DNA of 64,000 bases from Sandaracinobacteroides sayramensis (GTDB lineage Bacteria > Pseudomonadota > Alphaproteobacteria > Sphingomonadales > Sphingomonadaceae), in contig NZ_JAKLSQ010000001.1 of the NCBI RefSeq assembly GCF_022014495.1, forward strand, positions 348,739-412,738, in the 5' to 3' direction. Below are positions 1 through 9,025 of this stretch, one piece after another; positions within the stretch are counted from its first letter, which is position 1, and every line of letters starts with the position of its first letter. The notes beneath the pieces are model-generated. The model was not told where the DNA came from and searched no databases. It worked only from the letters and a program-made list of their open reading frames with translations. Position numbers and translations under genes: made by a program.

Positions 1-72
1 CGCCTGCTGCGGCTGTCGCGCATCGGCACGGACGCCATCTTCGCGAAGCAGCGGGAAGCGACCGGCCGGTGA
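1..72 (+). CDS. rph: Ribonuclease PH, C-terminal end (partial)
   Basis: Only the last 23 codons and the TGA stop are present; the gene enters from the left edge. The tail ([13 protein letters not shown] followed by AKQREA) resembles the C-terminal helix of RNase PH, the phosphorolytic 3'-exonuclease that trims tRNA precursors. The call rests mostly on synteny: rph directly before rdgB and hemW is the usual order in sphingomonads and many other alphaproteobacteria. The stop overlaps the GTG start of rdgB (GTGA), implying translational coupling. With so little sequence the family assignment is tentative. Confidence 0.6.
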   Translation, partial: RLLRLSRIGTDAIFAKQREATGR

Positions 73-680
73 TCGGCAGGATCGGCCCGAAGCTCGTCCT
101 TGCCAGCCACAACAAGGGCAAGCTGAAGGAAATCGCCGAACTGCTGGCGCCCTTCGGGATCGAGGCGGTGCCGGCCTCGGAATTCGGCCTGCCCGAGCCG
201 GAGGAGACGGAGGACAGCTTCGCCGGCAACGCGCTGCTGAAGGCGCGCTTCGCGGCGAAGGGCTCGGGCCTGCCCGCCCTTTCCGACGACAGCGGCCTTT
301 GCGTGGAGGCGCTGGGCGGCGAGCCTGGCGTCTACACCGCCGACTGGGCCGAGACCGGGAACGGCCGCGACTGGCTGCTGGCCATGACCAAGGTGGAGGA
401 CAGGCTTCAGGCCCTCGGCCCCGATGCGTCGCGCGCGGCCGAATTCGTCTGCGTGCTGGCGCTGGTCTGGCCGGACGGGCGGGAAGAGACGTTCGAGGGC
501 CGGGTGGCGGGAACACTCGCCTGGCCGCCGCGCGGCGAAATGGGCTTCGGCTATGATCCGGTGTTCGTGCCCGAAGGCCACCGCCAGAGCTTCGCCGAAC
601 TGGACCCGGCCGAAAAAAAGGCGATCAGCCACCGCGCCCAGGCATTCGCCAAGTTGAAGGCGGCGCTGGGGGCCGCATGA
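69..680 (+). CDS. rdgB: dITP/XTP pyrophosphatase (RdgB/HAM1 family)
   Basis: Cytoplasmic house-cleaning enzyme that hydrolyses dITP, ITP and XTP to monophosphates, keeping deaminated purines out of nucleic acids. The 203-residue length is normal. Family motifs are visible in order: N-terminal SHNKGKLKE substrate loop (about residues 13-21), [12 protein letters not shown] (about 72-83), GFGYDPVF (about 159-166) and [10 protein letters not shown] near the C-terminus. The start is GTG, overlapping the rph stop. The TGA overlaps the ATG of hemW in an ATGA junction, so rph-rdgB-hemW reads as one operon. Confidence 0.95.
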   Translation: MIGRIGPKLVLASHNKGKLKEIAELLAPFGIEAVPASEFGLPEPEETEDSFAGNALLKARFAAKGSGLPALSDDSGLCVEALGGEPGVYTADWAETGNGRDWLLAMTKVEDRLQALGPDASRAAEFVCVLALVWPDGREETFEGRVAGTLAWPPRGEMGFGYDPVFVPEGHRQSFAELDPAEKKAISHRAQAFAKLKAALGAA

Positions 681-1843
681 GCGGCGACATCGCCCTCTAT
701 GTCCATTGGCCCTTCTGCGTCACCAAATGCCCCTATTGCGACTTCAACAGCCATGTGCGCGAGCGGGTGGACCAGTCCCGCTGGCGCGACGCCTTATTGG
801 CCGACCTCCGGCATGAAGCCGCGCTGACCGGCGGGCAGAAGCTGGTTTCCATCTTCTTCGGCGGCGGCACGCCTTCGCTGATGGAACCGGCGACCGCCGA
901 GGCGCTCATCGCCGAAGCGCTCCGCCTCTGGCCCGCCGCCGCCGATCCTGAAATCACGCTGGAAGCCAACCCCTCCTCGGTGGAAGCGGCCCGCTTCGCC
1001 GATTTCGCCGCCGCCGGCGTCAACCGCGTCTCGCTGGGCCTTCAGGCGCTGGACGACGCGGCGCTGAAGCTGCTCGGGCGGCCGCACGACCTGGCACAGG
1101 GGCTGGCGGCGCTCGACACCGCGCAGGCGCATTTCCCGCGCGTCAGCTTCGACCTGATCCACACGCGCCCCGGCCAGACGTCGGTCGAATGGGAAACGGA
1201 ACTGGCGCGCGCCCTGTCCTTCGGGACCGAGCACCTGTCCGCCTACCAGCTCACCATAGAACCGGGCACGCGCTTCCATACGCTGGCAGCCAAGGGCCTC
1301 CTTACCCTGCCGGACGAGGAGGAGGCCGCGACCATGTTCGACCTGACCGGCGAACTCTGCGCCGCCGCCGGGCTGCCGCTCTATGAAATCTCCAACCACG
1401 CCCGGCCCGGCGCGGAGAGCCGCCACAACCTGCAATATTGGACCTATGGCGACTATGCCGGCATCGGCCCCGGCGCGCACGGACGGCGCGGCGGCCTTGC
1501 CACCACGCGGATCCGCCGCCCGGAAAGCTGGCTGGAAGCGGTATCGGCCCGTGGCCACGGGCTGGAGGCGGAAGAGGCCATAGACCGTTCGGCGGCAGCC
1601 GAGGAGGCGCTGTTGATGGGCTTGCGGCTGGTGCGTGGAATCGAGCCGGCGCATTTCGAGGCGCGCACGGGCCTGCCTCTCGATTCGGTCGCCGAGCCGC
1701 AAGCCCGCGCCCGGCTGCAGGCGATGGGCCTGCTGGAGCCCGGGCTGCGCCTCAGAACCACCGAGGCCGGGCGGCCGTTGACGAACCGCTTGCTGGTCGA
1801 GCTGGTTTCCGGGCTTGAATCCGCCGCCGGGCATGCCAAGTAG
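677..1843 (+). CDS. hemW: Radical SAM heme chaperone HemW
   Basis: Coproporphyrinogen-III-oxidase-like radical SAM protein of the HemW type (388 aa), which binds heme and delivers it to membrane target proteins rather than acting as a true HemN. The cluster motif is CVTKCPYC near residue 16; HemW has CxxxCxxC without the extra HemN cysteine. A GGGTPSL stretch (about residues 58-64) matches the SAM-binding region, and the C-terminal part contains the HemW-like winged domain. The start overlaps the rdgB stop by 4 bp. Confidence 0.93.
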   Translation: MSGDIALYVHWPFCVTKCPYCDFNSHVRERVDQSRWRDALLADLRHEAALTGGQKLVSIFFGGGTPSLMEPATAEALIAEALRLWPAAADPEITLEANPSSVEAARFADFAAAGVNRVSLGLQALDDAALKLLGRPHDLAQGLAALDTAQAHFPRVSFDLIHTRPGQTSVEWETELARALSFGTEHLSAYQLTIEPGTRFHTLAAKGLLTLPDEEEAATMFDLTGELCAAAGLPLYEISNHARPGAESRHNLQYWTYGDYAGIGPGAHGRRGGLATTRIRRPESWLEAVSARGHGLEAEEAIDRSAAAEEALLMGLRLVRGIEPAHFEARTGLPLDSVAEPQARARLQAMGLLEPGLRLRTTEAGRPLTNRLLVELVSGLESAAGHAK

Positions 1844-1876
1844 CAGCTATCGAACCGGGCCAAGATCGGAGGCAGC

Positions 1877-2197
1877 ATGATTGGCAAATTGGTCAGCGCA
1901 GTAGCCGGGCGCAGCGTGGCGCAGACGGTGGGCGGAACGGCTGCCGGCCCCGTGGGCGCCGTGATCGGCGCGGCCCTGCCGGTGATGCTGCCGGCGGTTG
2001 CACGCCGGCTGGGGCCGGCCGGAATGGTGGCGGCTGCCGTCGGCGGCCTGCTGTTCACCCGCTGGCTGGAGCGCCGCAACGCCCGCAAGCAGGCCGAGGC
2101 GGCAGCGCCGGGCGCTGTTCCGCCGCGCCAGCCGGAAGCGGTGCTGGGCGGACCGATCCCGCCCGACGCGCTGGAAGGCGAACTGCTGAAAGATTGA
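1877..2197 (+). CDS. Small glycine/alanine-rich membrane-associated protein, unknown function
   Basis: 106 aa. No family recognised. The first two thirds are Gly/Ala/Val-rich with two likely hydrophobic stretches (about residues 20-45 and 50-65) that could form a membrane hairpin; the second ends in FTRWLERRNARK, a positive cluster typical of the cytoplasmic side. The C-terminal 35 residues are Pro-rich and probably disordered. An AGGCAGC-like ribosome-binding sequence lies just before the ATG. It follows hemW by 33 bp and may be co-transcribed. Codon use matches its neighbours. Confidence 0.65.
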   Translation: MIGKLVSAVAGRSVAQTVGGTAAGPVGAVIGAALPVMLPAVARRLGPAGMVAAAVGGLLFTRWLERRNARKQAEAAAPGAVPPRQPEAVLGGPIPPDALEGELLKD

Positions 2198-2310
2198 GCG
2201 CCGAGCCGGACACCGGCGCGCTTTCCATCGCAAGCCGATGAACGGCCCGTCCCGGCTTTGGCCTTGGGCGGGTTTTCAACGCGCCGCCGGCTTGGCAGAA
2301 GGCGGGCATC

Positions 2311-3702
2311 ATGGCTTTCCGCTGGCTCGTCGGCCTGTTCCTGCTGTTGCTGCCCTTGCCCGCGCTTGCCGTCGCGGTAACGGGCGCGCTGCGGCTGCTG
2401 CCGACCGCCGAGGGGCTGACGGTGCGCCTCGCGCTTTCGGAACCCCTTGCCGCCCCGCCGCGCGCCTTCGCGCTGGCCGACCCGATGCGCTGGGCCGTCG
2501 ACCTCGGCGAGGCCTCCTCGCTTCGCCGTGACGTCGCTGGCGCCGGGCCGGCAAAAGCCGCGCGCGTCTCCCAGTTCGATCCGGAAACCGTGCGGCTGGT
2601 CCTCGACCTCGAAAAGCCGATGCAGTTGGTTTCCGCCTACCAGGACCGCAACCAGGTGCTGGAACTGAAGTTCCGGCCGATCGACGAGGCCATGTTCCGC
2701 CGGCAGGTGTCGCGCGGGCGCAACCCCGTGGCCGGCTTCCAGCAGGAGGCCCCGCGCGCCGTGCCGCCCGGTCCCGCGCCGGCGCCCGATCTGGCCGCCG
2801 ACAGCGCCGCGCGGCTGGATGCGGTGGAGGCCGCGCTTTCCGCCGCCGATCAGGCGCTGGAGCCGCCGAAGCCCGCGCCCGGCCCGGTGCCGCCGAAGGT
2901 CGCGACCCCTGTGCCGCCCGTCGATCTCCGCGCCCAGCCCACGCCGCCGACGAAGCTGGCGCCGCCCCGACAGGCCCCCGTCGTCAGCGCGCGCGCCCCG
3001 AGGTCCCGCCGCTATGTGGTGGTGCTGGACCCTGGCCATGGCGGCACCGATCCCGGAGCGCCGTCCGCCACCGGCGGGAACGAGAAGGAGGTGACGCTGG
3101 CGGTCGCCAGGCTGGCGAAGGCGGCGATCGAGAGGCGCGCCCGGGCGAAGGGCGTTCCCGTCGAAGTGCGGCTGACGCGGGACGGGGATTATTTCGTGAC
3201 GCTGGGCGGCCGGGTGCGACTCGCCCGGCAATGGGGCGCGGACCTGTTCATCTCCATCCACGCCGACAGCGCCCCCAACATCGCGGCCCGCGGCGCTTCG
3301 GTCTACACGCTTTCGGAAACCGCGTCCGACCGGGAGGCGGCGCGGGTCGCCGCCAAGGAAAACCGCGCCGACCTGATCTCGGGGGTGGATCTGACCGGCG
3401 AGGATCGGGAAGTGGCGAGCATCCTCGTCGATCTCGGCATGCGCGATTCTATGAACGCCAGTTCCGATTTCGCCGAGGCCCTGCAAAGGGGGCTGGAGCC
3501 CGAGGGCGTGCTGTTCCGCAGCCATTTCCACCGCTTCGCCAACTTCCAGGTGCTGCGGAATCTCGGTGTGCCGGCCGTGCTGCTGGAAACCGGCTTCCTC
3601 TCGAACACGCAGGATGCCGCCTATCTCTTCTCGAAAAAGGGGCAGGCGGCGATCGCCGACGGCCTTGGCGAAGCGGTCGTCGATTATCTCGCGCGGCGCT
3701 AG
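2311..3702 (+). CDS. N-acetylmuramoyl-L-alanine amidase with AMIN domain (AmiC-like)
   Basis: Periplasmic zinc amidase (463 aa) that removes stem peptides from peptidoglycan, mainly during daughter-cell separation. Domains: signal peptide 1-22 ending PALA; AMIN peptidoglycan/septum-targeting domain about 24-122; a Pro/Ala-rich linker about 145-230; Amidase_3 catalytic domain about 235-460. Zinc ligands and catalytic residues are visible: DPGHGG (His243), NEKE (about 257-260), SIHADS and the C-terminal ETGFLSN glutamate. The stop TAG overlaps the stop of the convergent barstar-like gene. The single amidase with AMIN fits AmiC/AmiB rather than AmiA. Confidence 0.93.
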   Translation: MAFRWLVGLFLLLLPLPALAVAVTGALRLLPTAEGLTVRLALSEPLAAPPRAFALADPMRWAVDLGEASSLRRDVAGAGPAKAARVSQFDPETVRLVLDLEKPMQLVSAYQDRNQVLELKFRPIDEAMFRRQVSRGRNPVAGFQQEAPRAVPPGPAPAPDLAADSAARLDAVEAALSAADQALEPPKPAPGPVPPKVATPVPPVDLRAQPTPPTKLAPPRQAPVVSARAPRSRRYVVVLDPGHGGTDPGAPSATGGNEKEVTLAVARLAKAAIERRARAKGVPVEVRLTRDGDYFVTLGGRVRLARQWGADLFISIHADSAPNIAARGASVYTLSETASDREAARVAAKENRADLISGVDLTGEDREVASILVDLGMRDSMNASSDFAEALQRGLEPEGVLFRSHFHRFANFQVLRNLGVPAVLLETGFLSNTQDAAYLFSKKGQAAIADGLGEAVVDYLARR

Positions 3703-4091
3703 GCGGCGACCAGTTCGATGTTCGGATGGCTGGCGATGATGTCCAATATCGTCTGGAAATAAGTCGGGCCGGTGCCCGCTTCCAGCGCCGCCAGATCGCG
3801 CTTGATCCGCCCCACATCATATCGCTCCGGCTGCTTCAGCTTTTCAAGGTAGAGCGCGCGTGTCGCTTCCTTCCCGAGGGCGGCGCGGCTCTGCTCCATG
3901 TCGCGCCAGACCAGCCGCACCCGCGCATGTCCCTGCAGCGCGCCATAGCCGCCATAAAGCAGGTCATCCAGCGCATCCAGGCTCTGGCCGAGCTTCCAGT
4001 CCTCGCCCGCCATGAAGAGGCGGTTCACCTCCGCGTAGAAGGAGGGAATGTCGTGGATCGCACGCCCTTCCAGCGTGAAGGCCGGCACCAT
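3699..4091 (-). CDS. Barstar-family (ribonuclease inhibitor-like) protein
   Basis: 130 aa. Resembles barstar, the intracellular inhibitor of barnase-type RNases: LEGRAIHDIPSFYAEV at the N-terminus, then SLDALDDLLYGGYG (barstar NLDALWDCLTG), then LVWRDMEQSRAAL (barstar LEWRQFEQSKQLT) and a C-terminal strand. An insertion of about 35 residues separates the last two elements. The ATG at 4091 sits 2 bp after the pyrC stop, so the genes are probably translationally coupled. No barnase-like RNase gene is nearby. The fold is well supported by motif order; RNase binding is not shown. Its stop codon overlaps that of the convergent amidase gene. Confidence 0.82.
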   Translation of the reverse strand: MVPAFTLEGRAIHDIPSFYAEVNRLFMAGEDWKLGQSLDALDDLLYGGYGALQGHARVRLVWRDMEQSRAALGKEATRALYLEKLKQPERYDVGRIKRDLAALEAGTGPTYFQTILDIIASHPNIELVAA

Positions 4092-4093
4092 CT

Positions 4094-5149
4094 TCAGGCC
4101 GGCAGCACGCCGCCGAAGCGCCAGCCCAGCGTTTCGCCCGCATGGAAGGGCACCAGCGTCGCGGCTTCCAGTTCCAGCTTCTCCGGCACCGGCTCGGCCA
4201 CCCGTTCCAGCTTCACCCGCTCCTCGTTCAGCGGCAGGCCGTAGAAGCGCGGCCCATGCACGCTGGCGAAGCCTTCCAGCCGGTCGAGCGCGCCTTCCGC
4301 CTCGAACAGGGCGGCGTAGCTTTCCAGCGCATAGGGCGCGCAGAAGATGCCGGCGCAGCCGCAGGCGGCTTCCTTCGCCTCGACCGCATGCGGCGCCGTA
4401 TCGGTGCCCAGGAAGAATTTCGCCGAACCGGAGGTCGCCGCCTTCACCAGCGCCAGCCGGTGCCGCTCCCGCTTGGCGATCGGCAGGCAATAGGCGTGCG
4501 GGCGGATTCCGCCGTCGAAGATGGCGTTGCGGTTGATGTGCAAATGGTGCGGAGTGATGGTCGCCGCCAGATTTTCGTCTCCGTCCGCCACGAAATCGGC
4601 CGCCTCGGCGGTGGTGATATGCTCGAACACCGTCTTCAGCCCCGGAAAGGCGGCGCGCAGCGGCTGGAACACCCGCTCGATGAACACGGCCTCCCGGTCG
4701 AAGATGTCGACCGCCTTGTCCGTCACCTCACCGTGCAGCAGCAGCGGCAGGCCGATCTTCTGCATCCGCTCGAAGACGGGGGCCAGCTTCCTCACGTCGG
4801 TCACGCCATGGCTGGAATTGGTGGTGGCGTGCGCCGGGTAGAGCTTCACCGCCGTGAACACCCCTTCCGCCGCGCCGCGCTGCAGATCGTCCGGGTCGGT
4901 ATGGTCGGTCAGGTAGCAGACGATCAGCGGCTCGAACCCCAGGTCCGGATCGACGGCGGCCAAGATGCGCTCGCGATAGGCGCGGCCTTCGTCGGTCGTC
5001 GTCACCGGCGGCACCAGGTTCGGCATGGCGATGGCGCGGCGGAACTGCCGCGCCGTCCAGTTCACCACCGATCTCAGCATGGCGCCGTCGCGCAGATGCA
5101 CATGCCAGTCGTCCGGGCGGCGCAGGATCAGGGTTTCGGGCGTGCTCAT
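4094..5149 (-). CDS. pyrC: Dihydroorotase (PyrC type)
   Basis: Zinc amidohydrolase that cyclises carbamoyl aspartate to dihydroorotate in pyrimidine synthesis. 351 aa, the size of the E. coli-like class II enzyme. The DWHVHLRDGAM motif supplies metal-binding His16 and His18 and the substrate Arg; the carboxylated lysine lies in AVKLYPAHATT, further ligands in LLLHGEVTD and FEHITTAEA, and the catalytic Asp in FLGTDTAPH. Followed with a 2-bp gap by the barstar-like gene. Another pyrimidine gene, pyrE, lies 13 kb away in a separate operon. Confidence 0.96.
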   Translation of the reverse strand: MSTPETLILRRPDDWHVHLRDGAMLRSVVNWTARQFRRAIAMPNLVPPVTTTDEGRAYRERILAAVDPDLGFEPLIVCYLTDHTDPDDLQRGAAEGVFTAVKLYPAHATTNSSHGVTDVRKLAPVFERMQKIGLPLLLHGEVTDKAVDIFDREAVFIERVFQPLRAAFPGLKTVFEHITTAEAADFVADGDENLAATITPHHLHINRNAIFDGGIRPHAYCLPIAKRERHRLALVKAATSGSAKFFLGTDTAPHAVEAKEAACGCAGIFCAPYALESYAALFEAEGALDRLEGFASVHGPRFYGLPLNEERVKLERVAEPVPEKLELEAATLVPFHAGETLGWRFGGVLPA

Positions 5150-5265
5150 GCCCAGCCTGCTAGCGGCGGGGGAAATGGATTGCCATCGCCATTTCGGTGA
5201 AAACCCGCTTTCCCCTCCCCTTCGCTCATGTATAGAGGGGATAAAATTCTTCGCAGGGAAAACGC

Positions 5266-6372
5266 ATGAAGCTGGTTGTCGAGCGCGCTACACTCCTGAG
5301 GGCGTTGGGCCATGTGCAGTCCGTTGTGGAGCGCCGGAACACCATTCCCATCCTGTCGAACGTGCTGCTCTCGGCGGACGGCCAGTCGATGAAGCTGATG
5401 GCGACCGACCTCGACCTCCAGATCGTCGAGGAAGCGCCGGCGGCGGTGGAAACGCCGGGCGCCACCACCGTTTCCGCCCACACCTTGTTCGACATCGTGC
5501 GCAAGATCCCGGACGGCGCGCAGGTGACGCTGGACTCGTCGGGCTCGCGCATGGCCGTCACCGCCGGGCGCGCCCGCTTCCAGTTGCAGACGCTCCCGCG
5601 CGAGGATTTCCCGGTGATCGGCGAGAGCGACCTTCCGGTCGGCTTCCGGCTTCCGGCGGAAACGCTGGTGACGCTGATCGACAAGACGCGCTTCGCCATC
5701 TCGACGGAAGAGACGCGCTATTATCTGAACGGCATCTTCATCCACGCGCCCGCCGGCGGCAGCACGCTGCGCGCCGTGGCGACGGACGGGCACCGGCTGG
5801 CGCGGGTGGAAATCCCGCTGCCCGAAGGCGCGGGCGGCATGCCGGACATCATCATCCCGCGCAAATGCGTGTCGGAAGTGCGCAAGCTGCTGGACGAGCG
5901 CGACGGCGAAGTGGAAATCGCCCTGTCGGCCGCGAAGATCCGCTTCGCGATCGGCCAGGCGGTCCTCACCTCCAAGCTGATCGACGGCACCTTCCCGGAT
6001 TACAGCCGCGTCATCCCGACCGCGAACGACAAGCTGCTGAAGATCGACCCCGCGACGCTCGCCGAAGGGGTGGACCGGGTGACGGCGATCGCCAGCGAAA
6101 AGACCCGCGCGGTGAAGCTGAGCCTCGACCGCGACCGGGTGACGCTGTCCGTCACCAGCCCGGAGAACGGCACCGCCAGCGAGGATGTGCCGGCCGACTA
6201 TTCGTCCGGCAGCTTCGAGGTGGGTTTCAACAGCCGCTATCTGCTCGACATCCTGGGGCAGGTTGAAGGCGATCTGGTGGAAGTCCATATGGCGGATGCC
6301 GCCGCGCCCACGCTCATCCGCGAGACCGAGGATTCCGAAGCCCTCTATGTGCTGATGCCGATGCGGGTCTGA
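5266..6372 (+). CDS. dnaN: DNA polymerase III sliding clamp (beta subunit)
   Basis: Ring-forming beta clamp tethering Pol III and other partners to DNA. 368 aa, normal length, with three repeated clamp domains (about 1-122, 128-246, 248-368). Hallmarks include the start MKLVVERATLLRALGHVQSVVERRNTIP region, the TDLDLQI segment, ATDGHRLA in domain 2 and the C-terminal VLMPMRV that forms part of the partner-binding pocket. An AGGGA sequence lies 7 bp before the ATG. The gene is not next to dnaA, as is common in alphaproteobacteria. The 116-bp upstream spacer is AT-richer (5230-5250) and probably holds the promoter, but no clear -35/-10 pair could be assigned. Confidence 0.97.
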   Translation: MKLVVERATLLRALGHVQSVVERRNTIPILSNVLLSADGQSMKLMATDLDLQIVEEAPAAVETPGATTVSAHTLFDIVRKIPDGAQVTLDSSGSRMAVTAGRARFQLQTLPREDFPVIGESDLPVGFRLPAETLVTLIDKTRFAISTEETRYYLNGIFIHAPAGGSTLRAVATDGHRLARVEIPLPEGAGGMPDIIIPRKCVSEVRKLLDERDGEVEIALSAAKIRFAIGQAVLTSKLIDGTFPDYSRVIPTANDKLLKIDPATLAEGVDRVTAIASEKTRAVKLSLDRDRVTLSVTSPENGTASEDVPADYSSGSFEVGFNSRYLLDILGQVEGDLVEVHMADAAAPTLIRETEDSEALYVLMPMRV

Positions 6373-6424
6373 AGCGGCCGCCCCTGTTGCCGAAGAGGGG
6401 CGCCACCCGGAGAACTGCGCTGCG

Positions 6425-6889
6425 ATGCCGATCAAGAAGCCAAAACAGGCGAAGCTTCCCATGCCTTTCGCGGCGCAGGAGCTTTCGCACGACGACGACG
6501 CCCGGCGCCGCGCGATATTGATAAAGCGCGAGCTGGAGCAGGCGGACGGCTTTTCCTGGAATGCCGAGCCGCAGGGCTTCGCGGCGCGGATCCGCAACGC
6601 CCCGCGGCACAAGCTGATCGCCGCTGTGGTCGCGCTGGGAATGGCGGTCGCGATCGTGTCCGCCTTCCTGATCGCCATGGACAGCGGCATCGAGGTGCCC
6701 GAGCGCGTCGTCTATATGGAAAGCTGGGACGGCAATCGCACGTCCGAGGACGCCTTGCGCGACCAAGCCGAGGCGATGGACAGGCTGCGCGCGCAGGTGG
6801 AAGCCAACCGCCGCGCCCATGAAGCGGAACAGGCGCGGCAGAAGGCGCTGGAAGCCGAGCGCGCCGCCGCCCGACAGGCCACGAGCTGA
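6425..6889 (+). CDS. Single-pass membrane protein of unknown function
   Basis: 154 aa. No family recognised. A charged N-terminal region (about 1-63) is followed by one transmembrane segment (about 64-86, AAVVALGMAVAIVSAFLIAM) and a C-terminal part ending in a strongly charged Ala/Glu/Arg-rich helix (about 113-154), likely coiled coil. Topology by the positive-inside rule would be cytoplasmic N-terminus and periplasmic coiled coil. It lies 52 bp after dnaN and 1 bp before the GTG start of ribD, so it is likely co-transcribed with both. Confidence 0.7.
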   Translation: MPIKKPKQAKLPMPFAAQELSHDDDARRRAILIKRELEQADGFSWNAEPQGFAARIRNAPRHKLIAAVVALGMAVAIVSAFLIAMDSGIEVPERVVYMESWDGNRTSEDALRDQAEAMDRLRAQVEANRRAHEAEQARQKALEAERAAARQATS

Positions 6890-6890
6890 G

Positions 6891-7868
6891 GTGACGCCGG
6901 ACGCCGACCGGCGCTGGATGGCGGCGGCGCTCGCGCTGGCCAGGCGCGGCCGGGGGCGGACGGGCAGCAACCCCAATGTCGGCTGCCTGCTGCTGCAAGG
7001 CAGCCGGGTCGTCGGCCGGGGCTGGACGCAGGACGGCGGCCGCCCGCACGCCGAAGCCATGGCGCTGACGGAAGCCGGAAGCCGCGCGCAAGGCGCCATC
7101 GCCTATGTCACGCTGGAGCCCTGCGCGCATGAAAGCCGGCGCGGCCCGGCCTGCGCCGACAGCCTCATCGCCGCCGGAATCGCCCGCTGCGTCGTCGCCA
7201 TGGCCGATCCGGACGAACGCACGGCCGGCAAGGGGCTGGCGCGGCTGAAGGCGGCCGGAGTCGAAACCGTTTCCGGCGTGCTGGAAGCCGAGGCGCGCCT
7301 GGAACTGGCCGGATTCGTCGGCCGCCTTGCCACCGGCCGGGCCGAACTGACGCTGAAGCTGGCGCTTTCGCTGGATGGGCGGCTGGCCATGGCCGACGGC
7401 CGCAGCCAATGGATCACCGGCGAGGCCGCCCGCCTCTACGCCCACCAGCTTCGCGCCGAAGCGGACATGGTGCTGGTGGGCGGTGGCACATTGCGCGCCG
7501 ACCGGCCCCGCCTCGACAATCGCCTGCCCGGCAGCCATGCGCCGCAGCCGCTCAAGGCGGTGCTTACGTCCGGCCCCGTGCCGGAGGGTTTTCTGGCCTT
7601 CTGCGATCTCCAGGCGCTGGAGCATTTTGCAAGACAGGAGGGCCTGAACCGAATCCTCTGCGAAGGCGGCGGCGGGCTGGCTTCAGCGCTGCTGACGATG
7701 AATCGCGTGGATCGGCTGCTGCTGTTGCGCGCGCCGATCCTGATCGGCGAAGGGATCGGGCTGGAGGGGCTGCACCCGGCTACGCTCGCCGAAACCCATG
7801 GCGTCTGGCGGCTGGAGGAGCGCCGGCCGCTCGGCGCCGACCTGCTGGAACGCTATCGGTTGATGTGA
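6891..7868 (+). CDS. ribD: Bifunctional riboflavin biosynthesis deaminase/reductase RibD
   Basis: Catalyses deamination then NADPH-dependent side-chain reduction of the pyrimidine intermediate in riboflavin synthesis. The GTG at 6891 is preferred: it is 1 bp after the previous stop and gives MTPDADRRWM, leading straight into the deaminase domain; upstream codons lie inside the preceding gene. Zinc motifs: HAEAMAL and EPCAHESRRGPAC. The reductase domain begins near residue 145 (ELTLKLALSLDGR) and has SQWITG, DMVLVGGGTLRADRPRL and CEGGGGLASAL. At 325 aa it is about 40 residues shorter than the E. coli enzyme, with the loss in the middle of the reductase domain. Confidence 0.93.
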   Translation: MTPDADRRWMAAALALARRGRGRTGSNPNVGCLLLQGSRVVGRGWTQDGGRPHAEAMALTEAGSRAQGAIAYVTLEPCAHESRRGPACADSLIAAGIARCVVAMADPDERTAGKGLARLKAAGVETVSGVLEAEARLELAGFVGRLATGRAELTLKLALSLDGRLAMADGRSQWITGEAARLYAHQLRAEADMVLVGGGTLRADRPRLDNRLPGSHAPQPLKAVLTSGPVPEGFLAFCDLQALEHFARQEGLNRILCEGGGGLASALLTMNRVDRLLLLRAPILIGEGIGLEGLHPATLAETHGVWRLEERRPLGADLLERYRLM

Positions 7869-8302
7869 AGCCGGTCTTCCAGCGAGCGCTTGCGGGGCTT
7901 CGGCCGCTGCCGGCGCGCCAGCCAGAGGCACGCGCCGCCGGCCAGCGCCAGGGGGATTCCGGTGACGAGCGGCCCCAGCCAGCTCATCCGCACCGGCTGC
8001 GTGCCCGGCGACAGGCGCGCCAGCGTGTCGGCGCTGCCCACCGTCAGCAGAAGCGCGGCCGCCAGCAAGGTCCCAAGCCCGGCGGCGAGCGAGAGCACCC
8101 AGCCCGCCGGCGCCAGCCGCCCCTCGCTCTCCAGCGCCAGCCCGATCAGCAGCGGCACCAGCCCGGCAACGACGACTGGCAGCACGAACAGGCGCATCTC
8201 CAGCGGTTCGCCGTCGGCGAAGGCCATGGCGGCGTAAACCGGCGCCGCGATCAGCAGGATGACCGCCAGACCATAGAAGAAAAGGCTGAGCGCGCGCCGC
8301 AA
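7853..8302 (-). CDS. Polytopic membrane protein of unknown function
   Basis: 149 aa, no family recognised. Four hydrophobic segments at about 5-27, 38-57, 66-88 and 107-128 predict a small integral membrane protein with a basic C-terminal tail. The start is TTG (complement of 8300-8302), supported by GGAGA 6-8 bases upstream; no ATG occurs before the first membrane segment. It is convergent with ribD and overlaps its end by 16 bp, and stands alone, divergent from ribE. Confidence 0.65.
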   Translation of the reverse strand: MRRALSLFFYGLAVILLIAAPVYAAMAFADGEPLEMRLFVLPVVVAGLVPLLIGLALESEGRLAPAGWVLSLAAGLGTLLAAALLLTVGSADTLARLSPGTQPVRMSWLGPLVTGIPLALAGGACLWLARRQRPKPRKRSLEDRLHINR

Positions 8303-8400
8303 TTATCTCTCCGGAACGATGTTGTGGCCGGCCAGTCTAGCGGGCGTCGCGGTTGAATCCAGCGCTTTCCCTCGCGCCCGGCTACGCCTAAACCAGCGGT

Positions 8401-9018
8401 ATGTTCACCGGAATCATCACCGACATCGGCGAAATCGTGGAGCTGGAAGAGCGCCCCGGCGAAGACCTCCGCCTTTCCATCCGCACCGCCTATGATCTGG
8501 AAACGGTCGCCATCGGCGCCTCCATCGCCTGCTCGGGCGTCTGCCTGACCGTCACCGGAAAATCCGCCGACCGCTTCACCGTGGATGTCTCCGGCGAGAC
8601 CGTCAGCCGCACCGCGCCGGCGCAGTGGCGCAACGGCGCGAGGCTGAACCTCGAACGCTCCTTGAAGGTGGGCGACGAGCTGGGCGGCCACATCGTCACC
8701 GGCCATGTCGATGGCGTCGGCACGGTGGAAGCGGTGGAGCCGGTGGAAGGCTCCGTGCACATCGCCATCCGCGCCCCCGCCGATCTGGCGCCCTCGATCG
8801 CCGCCAAGGGCTCGGTCGCGGTGGACGGCATTTCGCTGACCGTGAACGCGGTCGACGACCAGCCGGACGGAAGCGCCGTCTTCCATCTGAACATCATCCC
8901 CCACACCGCGCAATGGACGACACTGGGGGAAGCGCAGCCGGGGCGGCAGGTGAATCTGGAAATCGACGTTCTGGCCCGCTACCTGGCCCGAATGACGCAG
9001 GCGCGCGGCGCAGTCTGA
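8401..9018 (+). CDS. ribE: Riboflavin synthase alpha chain
   Basis: Dismutates two molecules of 6,7-dimethyl-8-ribityllumazine to riboflavin and the pyrimidine substrate of lumazine synthase. 205 aa with the two-barrel repeat: MFTGIITDIGEI starts the first, and GHIVTGHVDGVG starts the second (about residues 97-108). ACSGVCLTV and VDGISLTVN are the paired ligand-binding segments. It is followed by the regulatory-looking spacer before ribBX. No FMN riboswitch of the usual length fits in the 98 bp upstream. Confidence 0.95.
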   Translation: MFTGIITDIGEIVELEERPGEDLRLSIRTAYDLETVAIGASIACSGVCLTVTGKSADRFTVDVSGETVSRTAPAQWRNGARLNLERSLKVGDELGGHIVTGHVDGVGTVEAVEPVEGSVHIAIRAPADLAPSIAAKGSVAVDGISLTVNAVDDQPDGSAVFHLNIIPHTAQWTTLGEAQPGRQVNLEIDVLARYLARMTQARGAV

Positions 9019-9025
9019 CATTGCA

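Noticed and set aside
1453-3531. 692-codon open frame on the minus strand
   Set aside because: It is the complement of hemW and the amidase gene; its product is a low-complexity Arg/Gly/Pro string without a domain, typical of high-GC shadow frames.
8303-8400. FMN riboswitch before ribE
   Set aside because: The spacer is only 98 bp, and no RFN-element consensus segments could be recognised; the ribBX spacer (56 bp) is also too short.
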